Shown in pieces: positions 1 to 10,093 of a DNA stretch of 64,000 nucleotides. The notes beneath the pieces are model-generated. The model made no database searches, was not told the origin of the DNA, and saw only the letters and a program-made list of their open reading frames with translations. Each line of letters opens with the position of its first letter. Position 1 is the stretch's first letter. Position numbers and translations under genes: made by a program. This stretch comes from DASYQD01 sp963846495. Lineage in GTDB: Bacteria > Acidobacteriota > Thermoanaerobaculia > Multivoradales > JAIOJS01. Location: assembly GCA_963846495.1 (NCBI GenBank), contig CAWJWP010000029.1, positions 372,001 through 436,000 of the forward strand, read 5' to 3'.

Positions 1-795
1 GAGGCGCCCGGCACCTTCCAGCACTCGCTGATGGTGGCGAACCTGACGAAGGCCGGCTGCGATGCGATCGGCGCCGACTCGGTGCTCGCCTACACCGGCG
101 CGCTCTACCACGACGTCGGCAAGGTGTTCCGCCCCGAGTACTTCATCGAGAACCAGCGGCCGGGGCAGAACCGCCACGACAAGCTGCAACCCTCGATGAG
201 CGCGCTCGTCCTCATCAACCATGTCAAGGAAGGCCTCGAGCTGGGGCGCCAGCACCACCTGCCCGAGCCGGTGCTCGACGCCATCGCCGAGCACCACGGC
301 ACGCGGCTCATCTCCTACTTCTTCAACAAGGCGAAGGAGCGGCACGACCCGCAGAGCGGCGAGCTGTCGGACGAGAACTTCCGTTACCCGGGCCCGCGGC
401 CGCGCAGCAAGGTGATGGGCGTGCTGATGCTCGCCGACGCCGTCGAGGCCGCCTGCCGCTCGCTCGAGGATCCCAGCCCGGCGCGGCTGCGCACGGTGAT
501 CAAGGCGATCACCGAGGACTGCCTGCGCGACGGCCAGCTCGACGAGACCGACCTCACGCTCGGCGATCTCAACCAAGTTGCCGAGGCGTTCCAGCGCGTG
601 CTCACCCACATCCACCACCGGCGGCTGGACTACCCGGGCTTCGACTTCAACCGCCGGCGGCGGGACGGGGAGGGGAGGACGGCGGACACCGGCCCGGTGC
701 CGGTGATCGCCGAGGTCGTTGCCGAGGCGACGCCCGCCGCGGGGACGCCGTCGGAGCCGCCGCCGCCGCTCGCGGGCGGTGGGATCGCGGGTTAG
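1..795 (+). CDS. pgpH: C-terminal part of a 7TM-HD (PgpH/YqfF-type) phosphodiesterase, cut by the window start
   Basis: The reading frame is open from base 1, so the N-terminus lies outside the window. The visible part is an HD domain: FQHS at residues 6-9, the metal-binding HD pair in YHDVGK at about residues 36-41, a basic RHDK stretch, and further histidines in AEHHG. The family (7TM-HD, PgpH) hydrolyses cyclic di-AMP at the cytoplasmic face of the membrane, with extracellular and 7TM parts preceding the HD domain; those parts are not visible here. The tail after FDFNRRRR is Pro/Ala/Gly-rich and probably disordered. It lies 22 bases upstream of ybeY in the same orientation, the usual pgpH-ybeY-corC-era order. 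Function is inferred from the domain and this context. Confidence 0.85.
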   Translation, partial: EAPGTFQHSLMVANLTKAGCDAIGADSVLAYTGALYHDVGKVFRPEYFIENQRPGQNRHDKLQPSMSALVLINHVKEGLELGRQHHLPEPVLDAIAEHHGTRLISYFFNKAKERHDPQSGELSDENFRYPGPRPRSKVMGVLMLADAVEAACRSLEDPSPARLRTVIKAITEDCLRDGQLDETDLTLGDLNQVAEAFQRVLTHIHHRRLDYPGFDFNRRRRDGEGRTADTGPVPVIAEVVAEATPAAGTPSEPPPPLAGGGIAG

Positions 796-817
796 AGCGA
801 GGGCAGCAGCCGGGCCG

Positions 818-1276
818 ATGGACGACCCTTCACCAGCCGACGACCTGGATCTTTCGCTCGACAACCCGTGCGGTTACGCGGAGGTGCGGCGTCGCGAGCT
901 GCGGCCGTGGCTGCGCGAGCTGGTGGGGGAGCTGGCGCCGGAATCGACGAGCTTCGCCGTGCGCTTCGCCAGCGACCGCGAGATGCGGCGCCTGAACCAC
1001 GGCTATCGCGGCAAGGACAAGCCGACCGACGTGCTGTCGTTTCCCGGCGGAGCGAACCCCGAAGGGCACCATCTCGGTGACGTCGTGATCGCGGTGCCGA
1101 CGGCGCGCCGGCAGGCGGCGGAGCGCGGCCACGCCGTCGAGCGCGAGCTGCGCACGCTGCTGCTGCACGGCGTGCTGCACTGCCTCGGCTACGACCACGA
1201 GACCGACGACGGCACCATGGAACGCCTGGAGCGGCGGCTGCGCCGGCAGTGGCTGCGCCGCAACCGGATCCATTGA
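818..1276 (+). CDS. ybeY: Endoribonuclease YbeY (rRNA maturation factor)
   Basis: A 152-residue protein, the normal YbeY length. It carries the zinc-binding signature HGVLHCLGYDHETD near the C-terminus (three His) and the conserved TDVLSFP segment in the middle. YbeY is a single-strand endoribonuclease acting in 16S rRNA 3' maturation and late 70S quality control in the cytoplasm. I chose the ATG at 818 because an upstream extension would be a low-complexity Arg-rich stretch overlapping pgpH and is not family-like. Its stop TGA overlaps the ATG of the next gene (TGATG), so the genes are probably translationally coupled. The frame is intact. Confidence 0.95.
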   Translation: MDDPSPADDLDLSLDNPCGYAEVRRRELRPWLRELVGELAPESTSFAVRFASDREMRRLNHGYRGKDKPTDVLSFPGGANPEGHHLGDVVIAVPTARRQAAERGHAVERELRTLLLHGVLHCLGYDHETDDGTMERLERRLRRQWLRRNRIH

Positions 1277-2556
1277 TGGAAGGCAAGTGGCTCCTGCTCG
1301 CGGCCGGCGGCGCCATGATCGGTGGCTGGCTGCTCTCGAGCCTCGCCGCGCTGCTCGAGCGCAGCGGCCCGATCCGCCTGCGCCACTGGGCCCAAGAGAG
1401 CGGCTCGCTGTTGCGCAACCTCTACGCGAAGACGCCGCGCTTCGAGGCCTTTCGCTTCCTGCTCTCGCTGTGCGCGCGCCTGACGCTGGTGGCGTTCTAC
1501 GCCCTCGTCGCCACGGCGCTCGTGCGCGCCGGCGTCGCGAGAGCGCTCCTCTGGGCAGTCCTCTCGGTGGTGGTGTTGATCGCTACGGCCGAGATCGTCA
1601 ACCGCCACCTCGTCGGCCGCGACCCCGAGGCGGCGCTGCGCGCGCTCACCCCGTTCTTCCGCTGGATGGCGGCGCTGCTCGGGCCGCTGCTGCCGCTCGT
1701 CGCGCCGGCGCTGCCGACACCGACGACCGAGGAGGAGGAGGAGCTCGACGAAGAAGCTTCGCGCGCCGAGATCGACGCCTTCATCGACGTCGGCAGGAAG
1801 GAGGGCATCCTCGAGCCGGCCGAAGAAGAGCTGGTGCGCGGCGTCGTCGACTTCGGCGACACCCAGGTCTACAGCGTGATGACACCGCGCATCGACATGG
1901 TGGCGGCGCCGCTCATGGCCTCGGCGCAGGAGGTGGCCGAGCTCGTGCTCGCCTCCGGCCACTCGCGCATCCCCATCTACCGCGAGTCGATCGACGAGGT
2001 CGTCGGCATCCTGCACGTGCGCGAGCTGCTGCGCGCCCTGTTGCGCTGGCCGTCGCCGGCGAAGAGCGGCAACCTGCCGCTCGCCGACCTACTGCAGCCG
2101 CCGCACTTCGTGCCGGAGACGAAGACGCTCGGCTCGCTGCTGCGCGAGCTGCAGGAGCGCCACCAGGAGATCGCCATCGTCGTCGACGAGTACGGCGGCA
2201 CGCAGGGGCTGGTGACGGTCGAGGACCTGCTCGAGGAGGTGTTCGGCGAGATGGGCGACACCGGCGACGCCGCGACGACGCCCGAGCCGCTGAAGCTCCC
2301 CGACGGCAGCTGGCGAGTCGACGGCCGCGCCCACCTCGAGCAGCTGGAGGAGCTGTTCCCGGTGCGCATCCCCGACGACGCCGAGTGGGAAACCGTGGGC
2401 GGCCTCACCTTCGGCCTCCTCGGCCACGTGCCGCGGGTGGGCGACAGCGTCGAGGCGCACGGCCTGCGCTTCACCGTCGAGGGGGCCGACCACCGGCGGG
2501 CACGGCGCGTGCGGGTCGAGCAGATGACGACGGAGGAGGAGGCGGAGAGTGGCTGA
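1276..2556 (+). CDS. CorC/HlyC-family transporter-associated CBS-domain membrane protein
   Basis: About 426 residues. The N-terminal 150 residues contain several hydrophobic segments (GGAMIGGWLLSSLAALL, a long stretch around residues 85-110, and another near 130-150), then an acidic EEEEELDEE linker. A cytoplasmic part follows with a paired CBS (Bateman) domain (VYSVMTPRIDM...SRIPIYRESID..VVGILHVREL) and a C-terminal CorC_HlyC domain (WRVDGRAHLEQLEELF...TVGGLTFGLLGHVP). The family is linked to magnesium/cobalt efflux and is often labelled hemolysin-related. The ATG at 1276 overlaps the ybeY stop, and the 3' end overlaps the era start. Transport substrate is not shown by the sequence. Confidence 0.9.
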   Translation: MEGKWLLLAAGGAMIGGWLLSSLAALLERSGPIRLRHWAQESGSLLRNLYAKTPRFEAFRFLLSLCARLTLVAFYALVATALVRAGVARALLWAVLSVVVLIATAEIVNRHLVGRDPEAALRALTPFFRWMAALLGPLLPLVAPALPTPTTEEEEELDEEASRAEIDAFIDVGRKEGILEPAEEELVRGVVDFGDTQVYSVMTPRIDMVAAPLMASAQEVAELVLASGHSRIPIYRESIDEVVGILHVRELLRALLRWPSPAKSGNLPLADLLQPPHFVPETKTLGSLLRELQERHQEIAIVVDEYGGTQGLVTVEDLLEEVFGEMGDTGDAATTPEPLKLPDGSWRVDGRAHLEQLEELFPVRIPDDAEWETVGGLTFGLLGHVPRVGDSVEAHGLRFTVEGADHRRARRVRVEQMTTEEEAESG

Positions 2557-3541
2557 CGAGGTGGGCGACGCGAGCGGCGGCGAGGGAAGCGACGAGAGCG
2601 GCACGGTGGCCGAGCCCAGCGCCGCAGCGGGCGCGAAGCCGGCGACGAAGTACGGAACGGTGGCGCTGATCGGCCGGCCCAACGCCGGCAAGTCGACGTT
2701 GCTCAACCGCCTCCTCGCCGAGAAGGTCGCCATCGTCTCCGAGAAGCCGCAGACGACGCGCACCCGCATCGTCGGCATCCACACCGAGCCGCGCGGCCAG
2801 GTCGTCTTCTTCGACACCCCCGGCATCCACCGGCCGCTCCACCGCATGAACCGGCTGATGCTGCAGGAAGCGGAGTCGGCGCTGGAGGCCGCCGACGTCG
2901 TGCTCCTGCTGGTCGACGCCGCCGAGCCGTTCGGCAAGGGCGACGCCTACCTGCTCGAGCTGATGGACCGCGTGAAGACGCCGCGCCTCCTGCTGCTCAA
3001 CAAGATCGACACGGTGAAGAAGTCGAGGCTGCTGCCGCTCATCGCGCAGTACGCCGAGGGCGGCCGCTTCGAGGAGATCGTGCCGGTCTCGGCGCTGACC
3101 GGCGACGGCGTCGACCGCGTGCTCGACCTCGTCTTCGCGCGGCTGCCGGAAGGGGAGCCGCTCTACGACCCCGAGCTGCTCACCATCCACCCCGAGCGCT
3201 TCCTGGTCGCCGAGCGCATCCGCGAGAAGGTGCTCGAGCAGACGGCGCAGGAGGTCCCCTTCGCCACCGCCGTGCTGATCGAGCGCTGGGAGGAGGACGA
3301 GGAGAGGGCGTTCGTCCGCATCTACGGCTCGATCATCGTCGAGCGCGAGGGGCAGAAGAAGATCCTCGTCGGCGCCGGCGGCTCGCGCATCAAGTCGATC
3401 GGCATCGCCGCCCGCACCGACATCGAGGAGTTCCTGGAGAAGAAGGTCCACCTCGAGCTGCACGTGCGGGTCGAGGAGCGCTGGCGCGAGAACGCCCGCA
3501 TCCTCGCCGAGCTCGAGCGCGAGGCGATGCTGGGGAGCTGA
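2549..3541 (+). CDS. era: GTPase Era
   Basis: 330 residues with all Era signatures: G1 GRPNAGKST, the switch I region QTTRTR, G3 DTPGIHRP, G4 NKID, and a C-terminal type-2 KH domain (VGAGGSRIKSIGIAARTDIEEFL). Era binds the 3' end of 16S rRNA and is needed for 30S subunit maturation. The start is GTG at 2549, which overlaps the end of the CorC-like gene by 8 bases and is in frame with the family N-terminus; the first 35 residues are an Ala/Ser-rich extension before the G domain. It is the last gene of the pgpH-ybeY-corC-era cluster. recO, often found next, lies about 8 kb downstream. Confidence 0.97.
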   Translation: MADEVGDASGGEGSDESGTVAEPSAAAGAKPATKYGTVALIGRPNAGKSTLLNRLLAEKVAIVSEKPQTTRTRIVGIHTEPRGQVVFFDTPGIHRPLHRMNRLMLQEAESALEAADVVLLLVDAAEPFGKGDAYLLELMDRVKTPRLLLLNKIDTVKKSRLLPLIAQYAEGGRFEEIVPVSALTGDGVDRVLDLVFARLPEGEPLYDPELLTIHPERFLVAERIREKVLEQTAQEVPFATAVLIERWEEDEERAFVRIYGSIIVEREGQKKILVGAGGSRIKSIGIAARTDIEEFLEKKVHLELHVRVEERWRENARILAELEREAMLGS

Positions 3542-3544
3542 GGC

Positions 3545-6239
3545 GCAGGGCGAAGCGGCGACCTCGCGCTGCCACGCGTGGCCACCCACGCGCCCCAGAG
3601 CGCCGGCAGCGCGCCGAGGACGAAGACCACCACGCTCTCGCTGAAGAACCAGGCCGACGGATCGGACCAGAGCGGGAAAGAGACGCCCGCGAGGTGCACC
3701 ATCCACAGCATGGTCACGGACGCTGAGCAGCCCGAGCCGGGCGTAGCGCGAAGACCTGCAGAGCCGACGCTGCGCGAGCAGGAAGAGCGTGACCGTGCCG
3801 ACGCCAACCTCGACCGAGAGGCCGAACAGCAGCAACGCTCCCAGGGCGATCGCACCGCGAACGTTCGATCGCAGCGCCCACGAGAGGAGCTGCCACAACA
3901 CGAGGAAGGCCATCCCCAGAACGCAGGCGATCCAGATCGCGTCTTTCGGAGCGCCGAACACGGCCTGGCACGCCGGTCAGGTTCCAGGGACTGTAGCGGC
4001 GCCGGCGCAGGATCCAGGCCGGTCTTCCAGAGCCAGACGAAAACCACCTTGTCCAGGGTCACGATTGCGGCGCCGACCAGCGAGCCGAGCAGGAGGTCAC
4101 GGCCGACCAGCGGGTCCCGCGCGCGGCCGGCCAGCAGGCGCGTCCAGGAGACGAGGCTGGCCGGCGACCGGCGTCGCAGCAGCGGCTCGAGCGCGATGTA
4201 GAGGACCCAGACGACAGCCGGCAGCGAAGAGCCACCTGGCCATGCCGCGAGAAGACACGCCAGAACTCCCCGACCACCGGTGCATGGCATCGAGAGGCAC
4301 CCGATGGCAAGACGTAGAGTGCGAGCACCACCGCGGCGATCGAGAAGTGCCCCCTTGCGGTCGGCCCGGCGCGCCGAGCAGGTTCCGTCGGGCAAGCCAG
4401 AGCGCCGCGGCGAAGACGGAGGTGAAGAGCGACGCAGACGAGCAGGACGAAGAGGCGCTCCCTTGCCGTCGCCGCGGCGGGCGGCGCCGCGACCTCCGCC
4501 GGCAGGTCCGGCGCGACGCGGAAGAAAACCGGTACGCCGCCGAGCGCCGCGGCCTCGACCCGCAGGCGCATCGCGGGCGGCTCCGTGGCGCGGGTCAGCC
4601 AGGCCGCTCGAGTGTCGGCGAAGCTCGGCGGGGTCGCGGTCGGCGTGGTCGGGACGAGGTCGGTCGCCTTGAGGCCCGCCGCTGCGAGGACCGCCGACCA
4701 GTCGGTCGCCGTTGCCGCGGGCGGCACGGTCTGCGCAGCGGGGACGGCTTGCAGGAAGACGAGGCGACCGTCCGTCGTCATCTCCAGCCGTCTCTCGCCC
4801 GGCGTCTACGAACGGTGGGTCGTCCCAGGTCACCCGGTGGCCTGCCACAGGCACCAGATAGTCGTTGCTCTCGCGATACCAGAACCGGACGATCGGGCGC
4901 CCGGCCGGCAGAGCGCCGCCTCGACAGGTCCCGCCGGCGGCTCGTGGCTGCAGTCGGAGCTAGCAGCCCACGGTCGTTGCCGTAACCCCAGGCGCTGTCG
5001 ACCGGCTTCTCGGCATGGCCCAAGGCGGCGCCAGCAGCTCGCGGGCGCGATCCGCCAGCGCCTCGGGAGAGCGCTCGAAGGAGAGGTAGCGCAGGGGCCA
5101 GGTGCGCGAGCACGAACGCCGCCGCCCACAGGAGCAGGGTCGCCGCCAGCGCGCCGCCCGGCACGCCCGCGTCGCAACGACCCCTCCTTCGGCGCCGCGG
5201 CGACGACCTCGGGCGACGGCGTCTCGCCGGCGGCCAGCGCCGCCGCCAGCGGATCGCCTCCCGGCAGGGCGGCCGAGACGGCGAGCGCCGAGGCCGGCCG
5301 CAGCGCTGGGTCGGGCTCCAGGCAGCGCAGGATCGCGCGCTCGATCGCCGGGTCGAGGCCCTCGACGTGGGTCGACGGCGTCGGCGGCGGCCCGCTGCGG
5401 CGCTCGCGCAGCTCGGCGAAGCTGCCGGCACGCTCGAACGCCGGCCGACCGGCGAACAGCTCGTAGAGCACCAGGCCGAGCGCGTAGAGGTCGCTGCGCA
5501 CCGTGACCTCGCGGCCGGCGAGCTGCTCGGGCGCCATGTAGGCCGGCGTGCCGGCGATCGCCTCCTGCGGCGGGATTCCCTCGCGCAGCGTGGCGAGGCC
5601 GAAGTCGGCGATGCGCGCGCGGCCCCTGCCGTCGATCATCACGTTGGCCGGCTTGAGGTCGCGGTGCAGCACGCCCTGGTCGTGCGCCGCGGCGAGGCCG
5701 GCGCAGAGCTGCCGCGCGATCTGCACCGCCTTCTCGGGCGGTACGCGGCCGATCCGGCGCAGCAGCGACGCCAGGTCCTCGCCGTCGATGAACTCCATGC
5801 TCAGGAAGTGGCGGTAGTCCGCCTCGCCGACGTCGTACACCCGGCAGACGTTGGGGTGGGAGATCTGGCGGGCGATCCGCACTTCGTCGAGCAGCCGCGC
5901 CGTCCACGGGTCGCCGCGCCCCACGAAGCGGGGCAGGAACTTGAGCGCCACCGTCTGGCCGAGCTTGAGGTCGTCGGCCCGGTAGACCTCGCCCATGCCG
6001 CCGCGTCCGACCAGCGCGACGATCCGGTAGCGGTCCGCGACCACCGTGCCGGGCAGCATGGCCGCGGCAGAACCCGAGCTGGGCGCCGACCGGACCAGGG
6101 GTGGAGCCGGCGGCGTCGCGGAGTCAGCGACTCGAGTCAGGCCGTCAGCGAGCTCCGCGGGCGCGCCACACGATCCACAGAAGCGCCGGCCTTCCTCGAG
6201 GCTGTCGCCACAGCGGGGACAGAGGGGCAATGAACTCAT
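3545..6239 (-). CDS. Membrane Ser/Thr protein kinase with N-terminal zinc ribbon and long C-terminal sensor region (frameshifted)
   Basis: Reading down from the ATG at 6239: a zinc ribbon (CPRCG...CGSCG, residues 8-25), a linker, then a Hanks-type kinase domain with GRGGMGEVYRA, VALKFL, HRDLKPANVMI, ADFGLAT and GTPAYMAPEQL. The frame is intact to about 5,190. Beyond that the protein continues only by changing frame several times: a TM helix (AATLLLWAAAFVLAHLAP), the phrase EKPVDSAWGYGND, a soluble domain (RLVFLQAVPAAQTV...), and further TM segments near 4,000-4,300 and 3,600-3,750. Acidobacteriota kinases of this type have such C-termini, so I join the pieces into one gene of about 890 codons. 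The C-terminal stop is unresolved near 3,545-3,600. It is convergent with era and divergent from the protease gene. Either consensus errors or real decay explains the shifts. Confidence 0.75.
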
Positions 6240-6403
6240 CCTATGCGAACCGCCAGAGCAGTTCGGAGGCCCGCCTCGGCGATATGCGGAGGCGGCTCGA
6301 GCGCGAAGCGATGCTCGGCGGCAGCGGTTCGGATTAGAGTGAGGCAGCGCTCTTCGAGTGAGCTCAGCGGCCTCGGACCTTGGCAAAAGGCTTGCGTTTC
6401 GCG

Positions 6404-9400
6404 ATGCACGCCATGTACGCCGGCCAGCGTCGTCTGTCGAGCGCGCGGCTCGCCGCCGCGCTGGCGGCCGCTCTCGCTTCGCCGGTGCTGGCGGCGGCGC
6501 CGCCCGACCCATCGCGGTCTGGCCCGGCGCCGGTGGTTGACGGGCGGCTGTGGCCGCTCGAAGCGTCGCTGCCTCTGACGGAAGCGCGTGCGGCGCTGCA
6601 GCCAGGCGCGGCGGCGGCATGGGATGTCTTCGCGGCGACGTCCGGCGGCAGCTGGACGGCCTTCGTCGACACGGTCTCGGGGCGCATCGACTACTTTGAA
6701 GGAAGTGGCCTGCAGTGGCTGCCGAAGAGCTCGGCTGCCGCGCTCGCCGACGACGCAACGACCCTGCAGCTTCTCGAGAGCCGCGCGCGCGGGCTGCTGG
6801 CGAGCCTTGGGCCGGCGCTGGGCGTCGACCCGGCGCGCCTCGTGTTGAGTCACCAGCGCTCGCGGCGGGTAACCGACAGCCTCTGGACTGTCGACTTCGA
6901 CCACGTGCTCGACGGACTGCCGGTCGAGGGCGCGCACGTCGTCTTCCGGGTGAGCCACGGCCGCTTGATCCAGCTCGGCACCGCTTCGCTGCCGGCGCCC
7001 GATGCCGTGGCGCCGCCCTTCCTCGTCACGCGGCAGTCGGCGCTCGTCGCCGTCGGCCGCCACCTCGGCGGCTTCCCGCCCGAGGCGGTGATCCTCGACG
7101 GCGGCACGCAGCGCCTGCTGCCGACGCACGATCCCGCCGCGGCCGCGTCCGCTCTCGCGCCGGGACCGGGTCGCGGCCTCGCCGCGGTGTGGGAAATCCT
7201 CTTCCTTCTCCCCGGTCAGCCCGCCACCTGGCGCGCGCGCGTCGACGCGGAGACCGGCGAGCTGCGCGAGCTCTACGACCTCAACCGCTACGCGCAGGCG
7301 ACGGGAGGCGTCTACCCGCAGAGCTACGTCATTGGCGGCGAGACGCCGCGCCCGCTGCCCTTCGTCGACCTCTCGACCGGTGGCTTCGCCAACGGCGCCG
7401 GGACCTACGCTCACGGCGGCGGTCCGCTGTCGTCGACACTCGCCGGCAAGCACCTGCGGGTCGACGACAGCTGCGGTGCGATCTCGCTCGCCGCCAGCGG
7501 CAACGGCAACCTCGCCTTCGGCACCTCGCCGGGCACCGACTGCGCGACGCCCGGCTTCGGCGGCGCCGGCAACACGCACTCGGCGCGCTCGCTCTACTAC
7601 CACCTGAGCGAGCTGCAGCGCACCGCGCGCGGCTGGTTCCCCGGCAACGGCTGGCTCGCCGGCCAGCTGCCGGCGCGCGGCAACCTCGAGATGACCTGCA
7701 ACGCCTTCTGGAACGGCACCTCGGTCAACTTCTTCCGCTCCGGCGGCGGCTGCGGCAACACCGGCGAGATCGTCGACGTCATGCTCCACGAGCTCGGCCA
7801 CGGTATCGACGCCCACGACGGCACGCCGCCGGCCGGCTACGACTTCGCCAGCGGCGAAACGTTCGGCGACGTCACCGCGATGCTGCACACGCGCGACTCC
7901 TGCATCGGCGACGGCTTCCTGCAGAGCGGCACCTGCGGTCCGGCCGCCGACCCTTGCATCCAGTGCACGGGCGTGCGCGACGTCGACTGGGGCAAGCACG
8001 CGAACAACACGCCGCACACGGTCGCCAACTTCATCCAGCCGATCTGCCCACCGCACGACTTCTACGTCGGTCCCTGCGGCGCCCACGCCATCGCCACCAA
8101 CCGCCTCGAGCACCGGCGTCAGGGCCATTGCGAGTCGCAGGTGACGTCCGAGGCGCTGTGGGACGTGGCCGTCCGCGACTTGCCCGGCGCCGGCTCCGCG
8201 GCGGCGTGGGCGGTGCTCGAACGGCTTTGGTACCGCTCGCGTCCGCTGGCGCGCGCGTCCTTCGTCTGCGACACCTCGCCGCCGGTGTGGACCTCGCACG
8301 GCTGCGGCACCGACACCTACTGGCGCGCCCTGCGCGCCGTCGACGACGACGACGGCAACCTCGCCAACGGCACGCCGCACTCCTGCCAGCTCTTCGCCGC
8401 CTTCGCGCGCCACGGCATCGCCTGCGCCGCCGATCCCGCCGCCAACGTCTGCTTCGCCGCCTGCACGCCGCCGGCGCAGCCGGCGCCGGCGATCGCGGTC
8501 GACAACAACCTGGTGCAGCTCTCGTGGGCTTCCTCGGGGCCCGGTGTCGTCTACGACGTCTACCGCAGCGGCGCGGGCTGCAACGCGGGCTTCGCCAAGG
8601 TCGCCGAGGATCTGCAGGCGACGAGCTTTGCCGACGGGGAGGTCGCCAACTACTTCGATTACTCCTATCGCGTCGTCGCTCATCCGGCGGGAAACGAGGC
8701 GTGCTCGGCGAGCCCGTCGGCGTGCGTTACCGGCCAGCCGATCCCCTGCATCACGCCGGGCTCGCCGCTGACGACGAACGCCGGCACCGCGGGTGACAAC
8801 GCGGTGGCGGTGAGCTTCACCTCCGGTTCGCCTAGCGCGGCGCGCTACAACGTCTATCGCGCACTCGGCACCTGCGCGTCGAACCACGGCTTCTCGGCTG
8901 TCGCGACAGGCGTCGATGGCTCGTCGTACCTCGACGCGAGCGTGTCGGGCACGCTCACCTATGCCTACCGCGTCGCCGCCACCGACGCGACCGGCGTGTG
9001 CGAGTCGCCGGCCGGCGCCTGCGCGCAGGTCACCGCCACCGGTCCGTGCAATGCCGCGCCGCTGTTCGACGGCGCCGCGAGCGCGGCGAACGCGGAGCAG
9101 CCCACCTGCGGCGTCGACCTCGCATGGACGCCTGCCACCTCACTCTGCGGCCCCGGTGTCGCGTACGACGTCTTTCGCGGCACGACACCGGACTTCACGC
9201 CGTCGCCGTCGAACCGCATCGCCGAAGGGTGGCGCGGTACGGCCTACGCCGACCGCGAGCAGTTGGTGAACCGGCAGCCGGCGCACTACGTGGTGCGGGC
9301 GCGGCACGACGCCAACGGCGCCGCCGATCCCAACCTCGTGGTGCGCTCGGCGACGCCGACGGGCCCCATCACGATCGAGACGCTGACCGAGACCTTCGAG

Positions 9401-10051
9401 GCGCCGGGTGGCTTCGACCTCTCCGGCTGGCAGCACTCCAACGTGGTGAGCAGCCCGCTCGGCGCCCCCGACTGGGCGTGGGTCGACGTCGGAGCCGGCG
9501 ATCGCGGCTGGTTCGCGTCGGAGAACGAAGGGCCCAGCGGCAAGGTGCTGGTGAGCCCGCGCTTCGGCATCGGCCCGCAGACCCGCCTCACCTTCGCGCA
9601 CCGCTTCGCGCTGCAGGACTCGCTGCCCTCGATCTGCGAGGACGGCGGCACGCTGCAGCTCTCGATCAATGGCGGCGTCACCTGGCAGCAGGTGCCGGTC
9701 GCCTCGTTCATGGGCGGCTCGTTCGTGGCGCCGGTCGATCCCACCGACGGCAACCCGCTGGGCAACCAGCCGGCGTGGTGCGGCCGGCAGATGAACGGCA
9801 TGAGCCAGGTCCAGGTCGACCTCGGCGCCTACGCCGGCGTCGACGAGGCGCGCGTGCGCTGGTACGAAGGCGACGACCGCATGGACGTCGCGGCGGCGCC
9901 CAACGGCTGGTTCGTCGACGACGTGACGATCGTGAACACGCGGCGCACGGACGCGTGCACGAGCGCCGCCATCCAGTTGTTCGGCGACGGCTTCGAGAGC
10001 GGCGACTTCTCGCGCTGGCTCGGCGGTCTTGTCGGGGCGGCGAGCCGCTGA
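6404..10051 (+). CDS. Secreted gluzincin metalloprotease (fungalysin/M36-like) with fibronectin-type repeats
   Basis: About 1,215 residues in one intact frame. The ATG at 6404 gives a signal peptide (RLAAALAAALASPVLAAA). An FTP-like propeptide region follows (residues ~60-280, GLPVEGAHVVFRVSHG), then the catalytic domain with the zinc motif HELGH (in VDVMLHELGHGID) and the downstream glutamate in GETFGDVTAM, the HExxH+E pattern of gluzincins. There are many cysteines. Two or three Fn3-like repeats (VVYDVYRSG, RYNVYRALG, AYDVFRGTT) follow, then a jelly-roll-like domain, and a C-terminal GDGFESGDFSRW motif. An extracellular protein-degrading role is inferred from this layout. An in-frame TTG at 6380 is also possible but gives a poorer signal peptide. 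It is divergent from the kinase gene, 165 bases away. Confidence 0.85.
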   Translation: MHAMYAGQRRLSSARLAAALAAALASPVLAAAPPDPSRSGPAPVVDGRLWPLEASLPLTEARAALQPGAAAAWDVFAATSGGSWTAFVDTVSGRIDYFEGSGLQWLPKSSAAALADDATTLQLLESRARGLLASLGPALGVDPARLVLSHQRSRRVTDSLWTVDFDHVLDGLPVEGAHVVFRVSHGRLIQLGTASLPAPDAVAPPFLVTRQSALVAVGRHLGGFPPEAVILDGGTQRLLPTHDPAAAASALAPGPGRGLAAVWEILFLLPGQPATWRARVDAETGELRELYDLNRYAQATGGVYPQSYVIGGETPRPLPFVDLSTGGFANGAGTYAHGGGPLSSTLAGKHLRVDDSCGAISLAASGNGNLAFGTSPGTDCATPGFGGAGNTHSARSLYYHLSELQRTARGWFPGNGWLAGQLPARGNLEMTCNAFWNGTSVNFFRSGGGCGNTGEIVDVMLHELGHGIDAHDGTPPAGYDFASGETFGDVTAMLHTRDSCIGDGFLQSGTCGPAADPCIQCTGVRDVDWGKHANNTPHTVANFIQPICPPHDFYVGPCGAHAIATNRLEHRRQGHCESQVTSEALWDVAVRDLPGAGSAAAWAVLERLWYRSRPLARASFVCDTSPPVWTSHGCGTDTYWRALRAVDDDDGNLANGTPHSCQLFAAFARHGIACAADPAANVCFAACTPPAQPAPAIAVDNNLVQLSWASSGPGVVYDVYRSGAGCNAGFAKVAEDLQATSFADGEVANYFDYSYRVVAHPAGNEACSASPSACVTGQPIPCITPGSPLTTNAGTAGDNAVAVSFTSGSPSAARYNVYRALGTCASNHGFSAVATGVDGSSYLDASVSGTLTYAYRVAATDATGVCESPAGACAQVTATGPCNAAPLFDGAASAANAEQPTCGVDLAWTPATSLCGPGVAYDVFRGTTPDFTPSPSNRIAEGWRGTAYADREQLVNRQPAHYVVRARHDANGAADPNLVVRSATPTGPITIETLTETFEAPGGFDLSGWQHSNVVSSPLGAPDWAWVDVGAGDRGWFASENEGPSGKVLVSPRFGIGPQTRLTFAHRFALQDSLPSICEDGGTLQLSINGGVTWQQVPVASFMGGSFVAPVDPTDGNPLGNQPAWCGRQMNGMSQVQVDLGAYAGVDEARVRWYEGDDRMDVAAAPNGWFVDDVTIVNTRRTDACTSAAIQLFGDGFESGDFSRWLGGLVGAASR

Positions 10052-10059
10052 CGCTGCGC

Positions 10060-10093
10060 GCGTCAGGCGGCTCGCGTCAAGCGGCCAGCGTCA
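10060..10093. repeat. Three GCGTCA repeats with a 14-base period between convergent genes
   Basis: GCGTCA occurs at 10,060, 10,074 and 10,088, each followed by a similar GC-rich octamer such as GGCGGCTC or AGCGGCCA. The last copy overlaps the stop codon (TCA on this strand) of the collagen-like gene. The array fills the 39-base gap between the protease and collagen-like genes. No function is evident. Confidence 0.5.

Noticed and set aside
4585..6233. Plus-strand ORFs opposite the first kinase gene
   Set aside because: Shadow frames of the kinase domain, which is clear on the minus strand down to about 5,190.
6236..8887. Long minus-strand open frame opposite the metalloprotease
   Set aside because: Arg/Ala/Val-rich translation with no motifs. 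The plus strand carries signal peptide, HELGH and Fn3 text.
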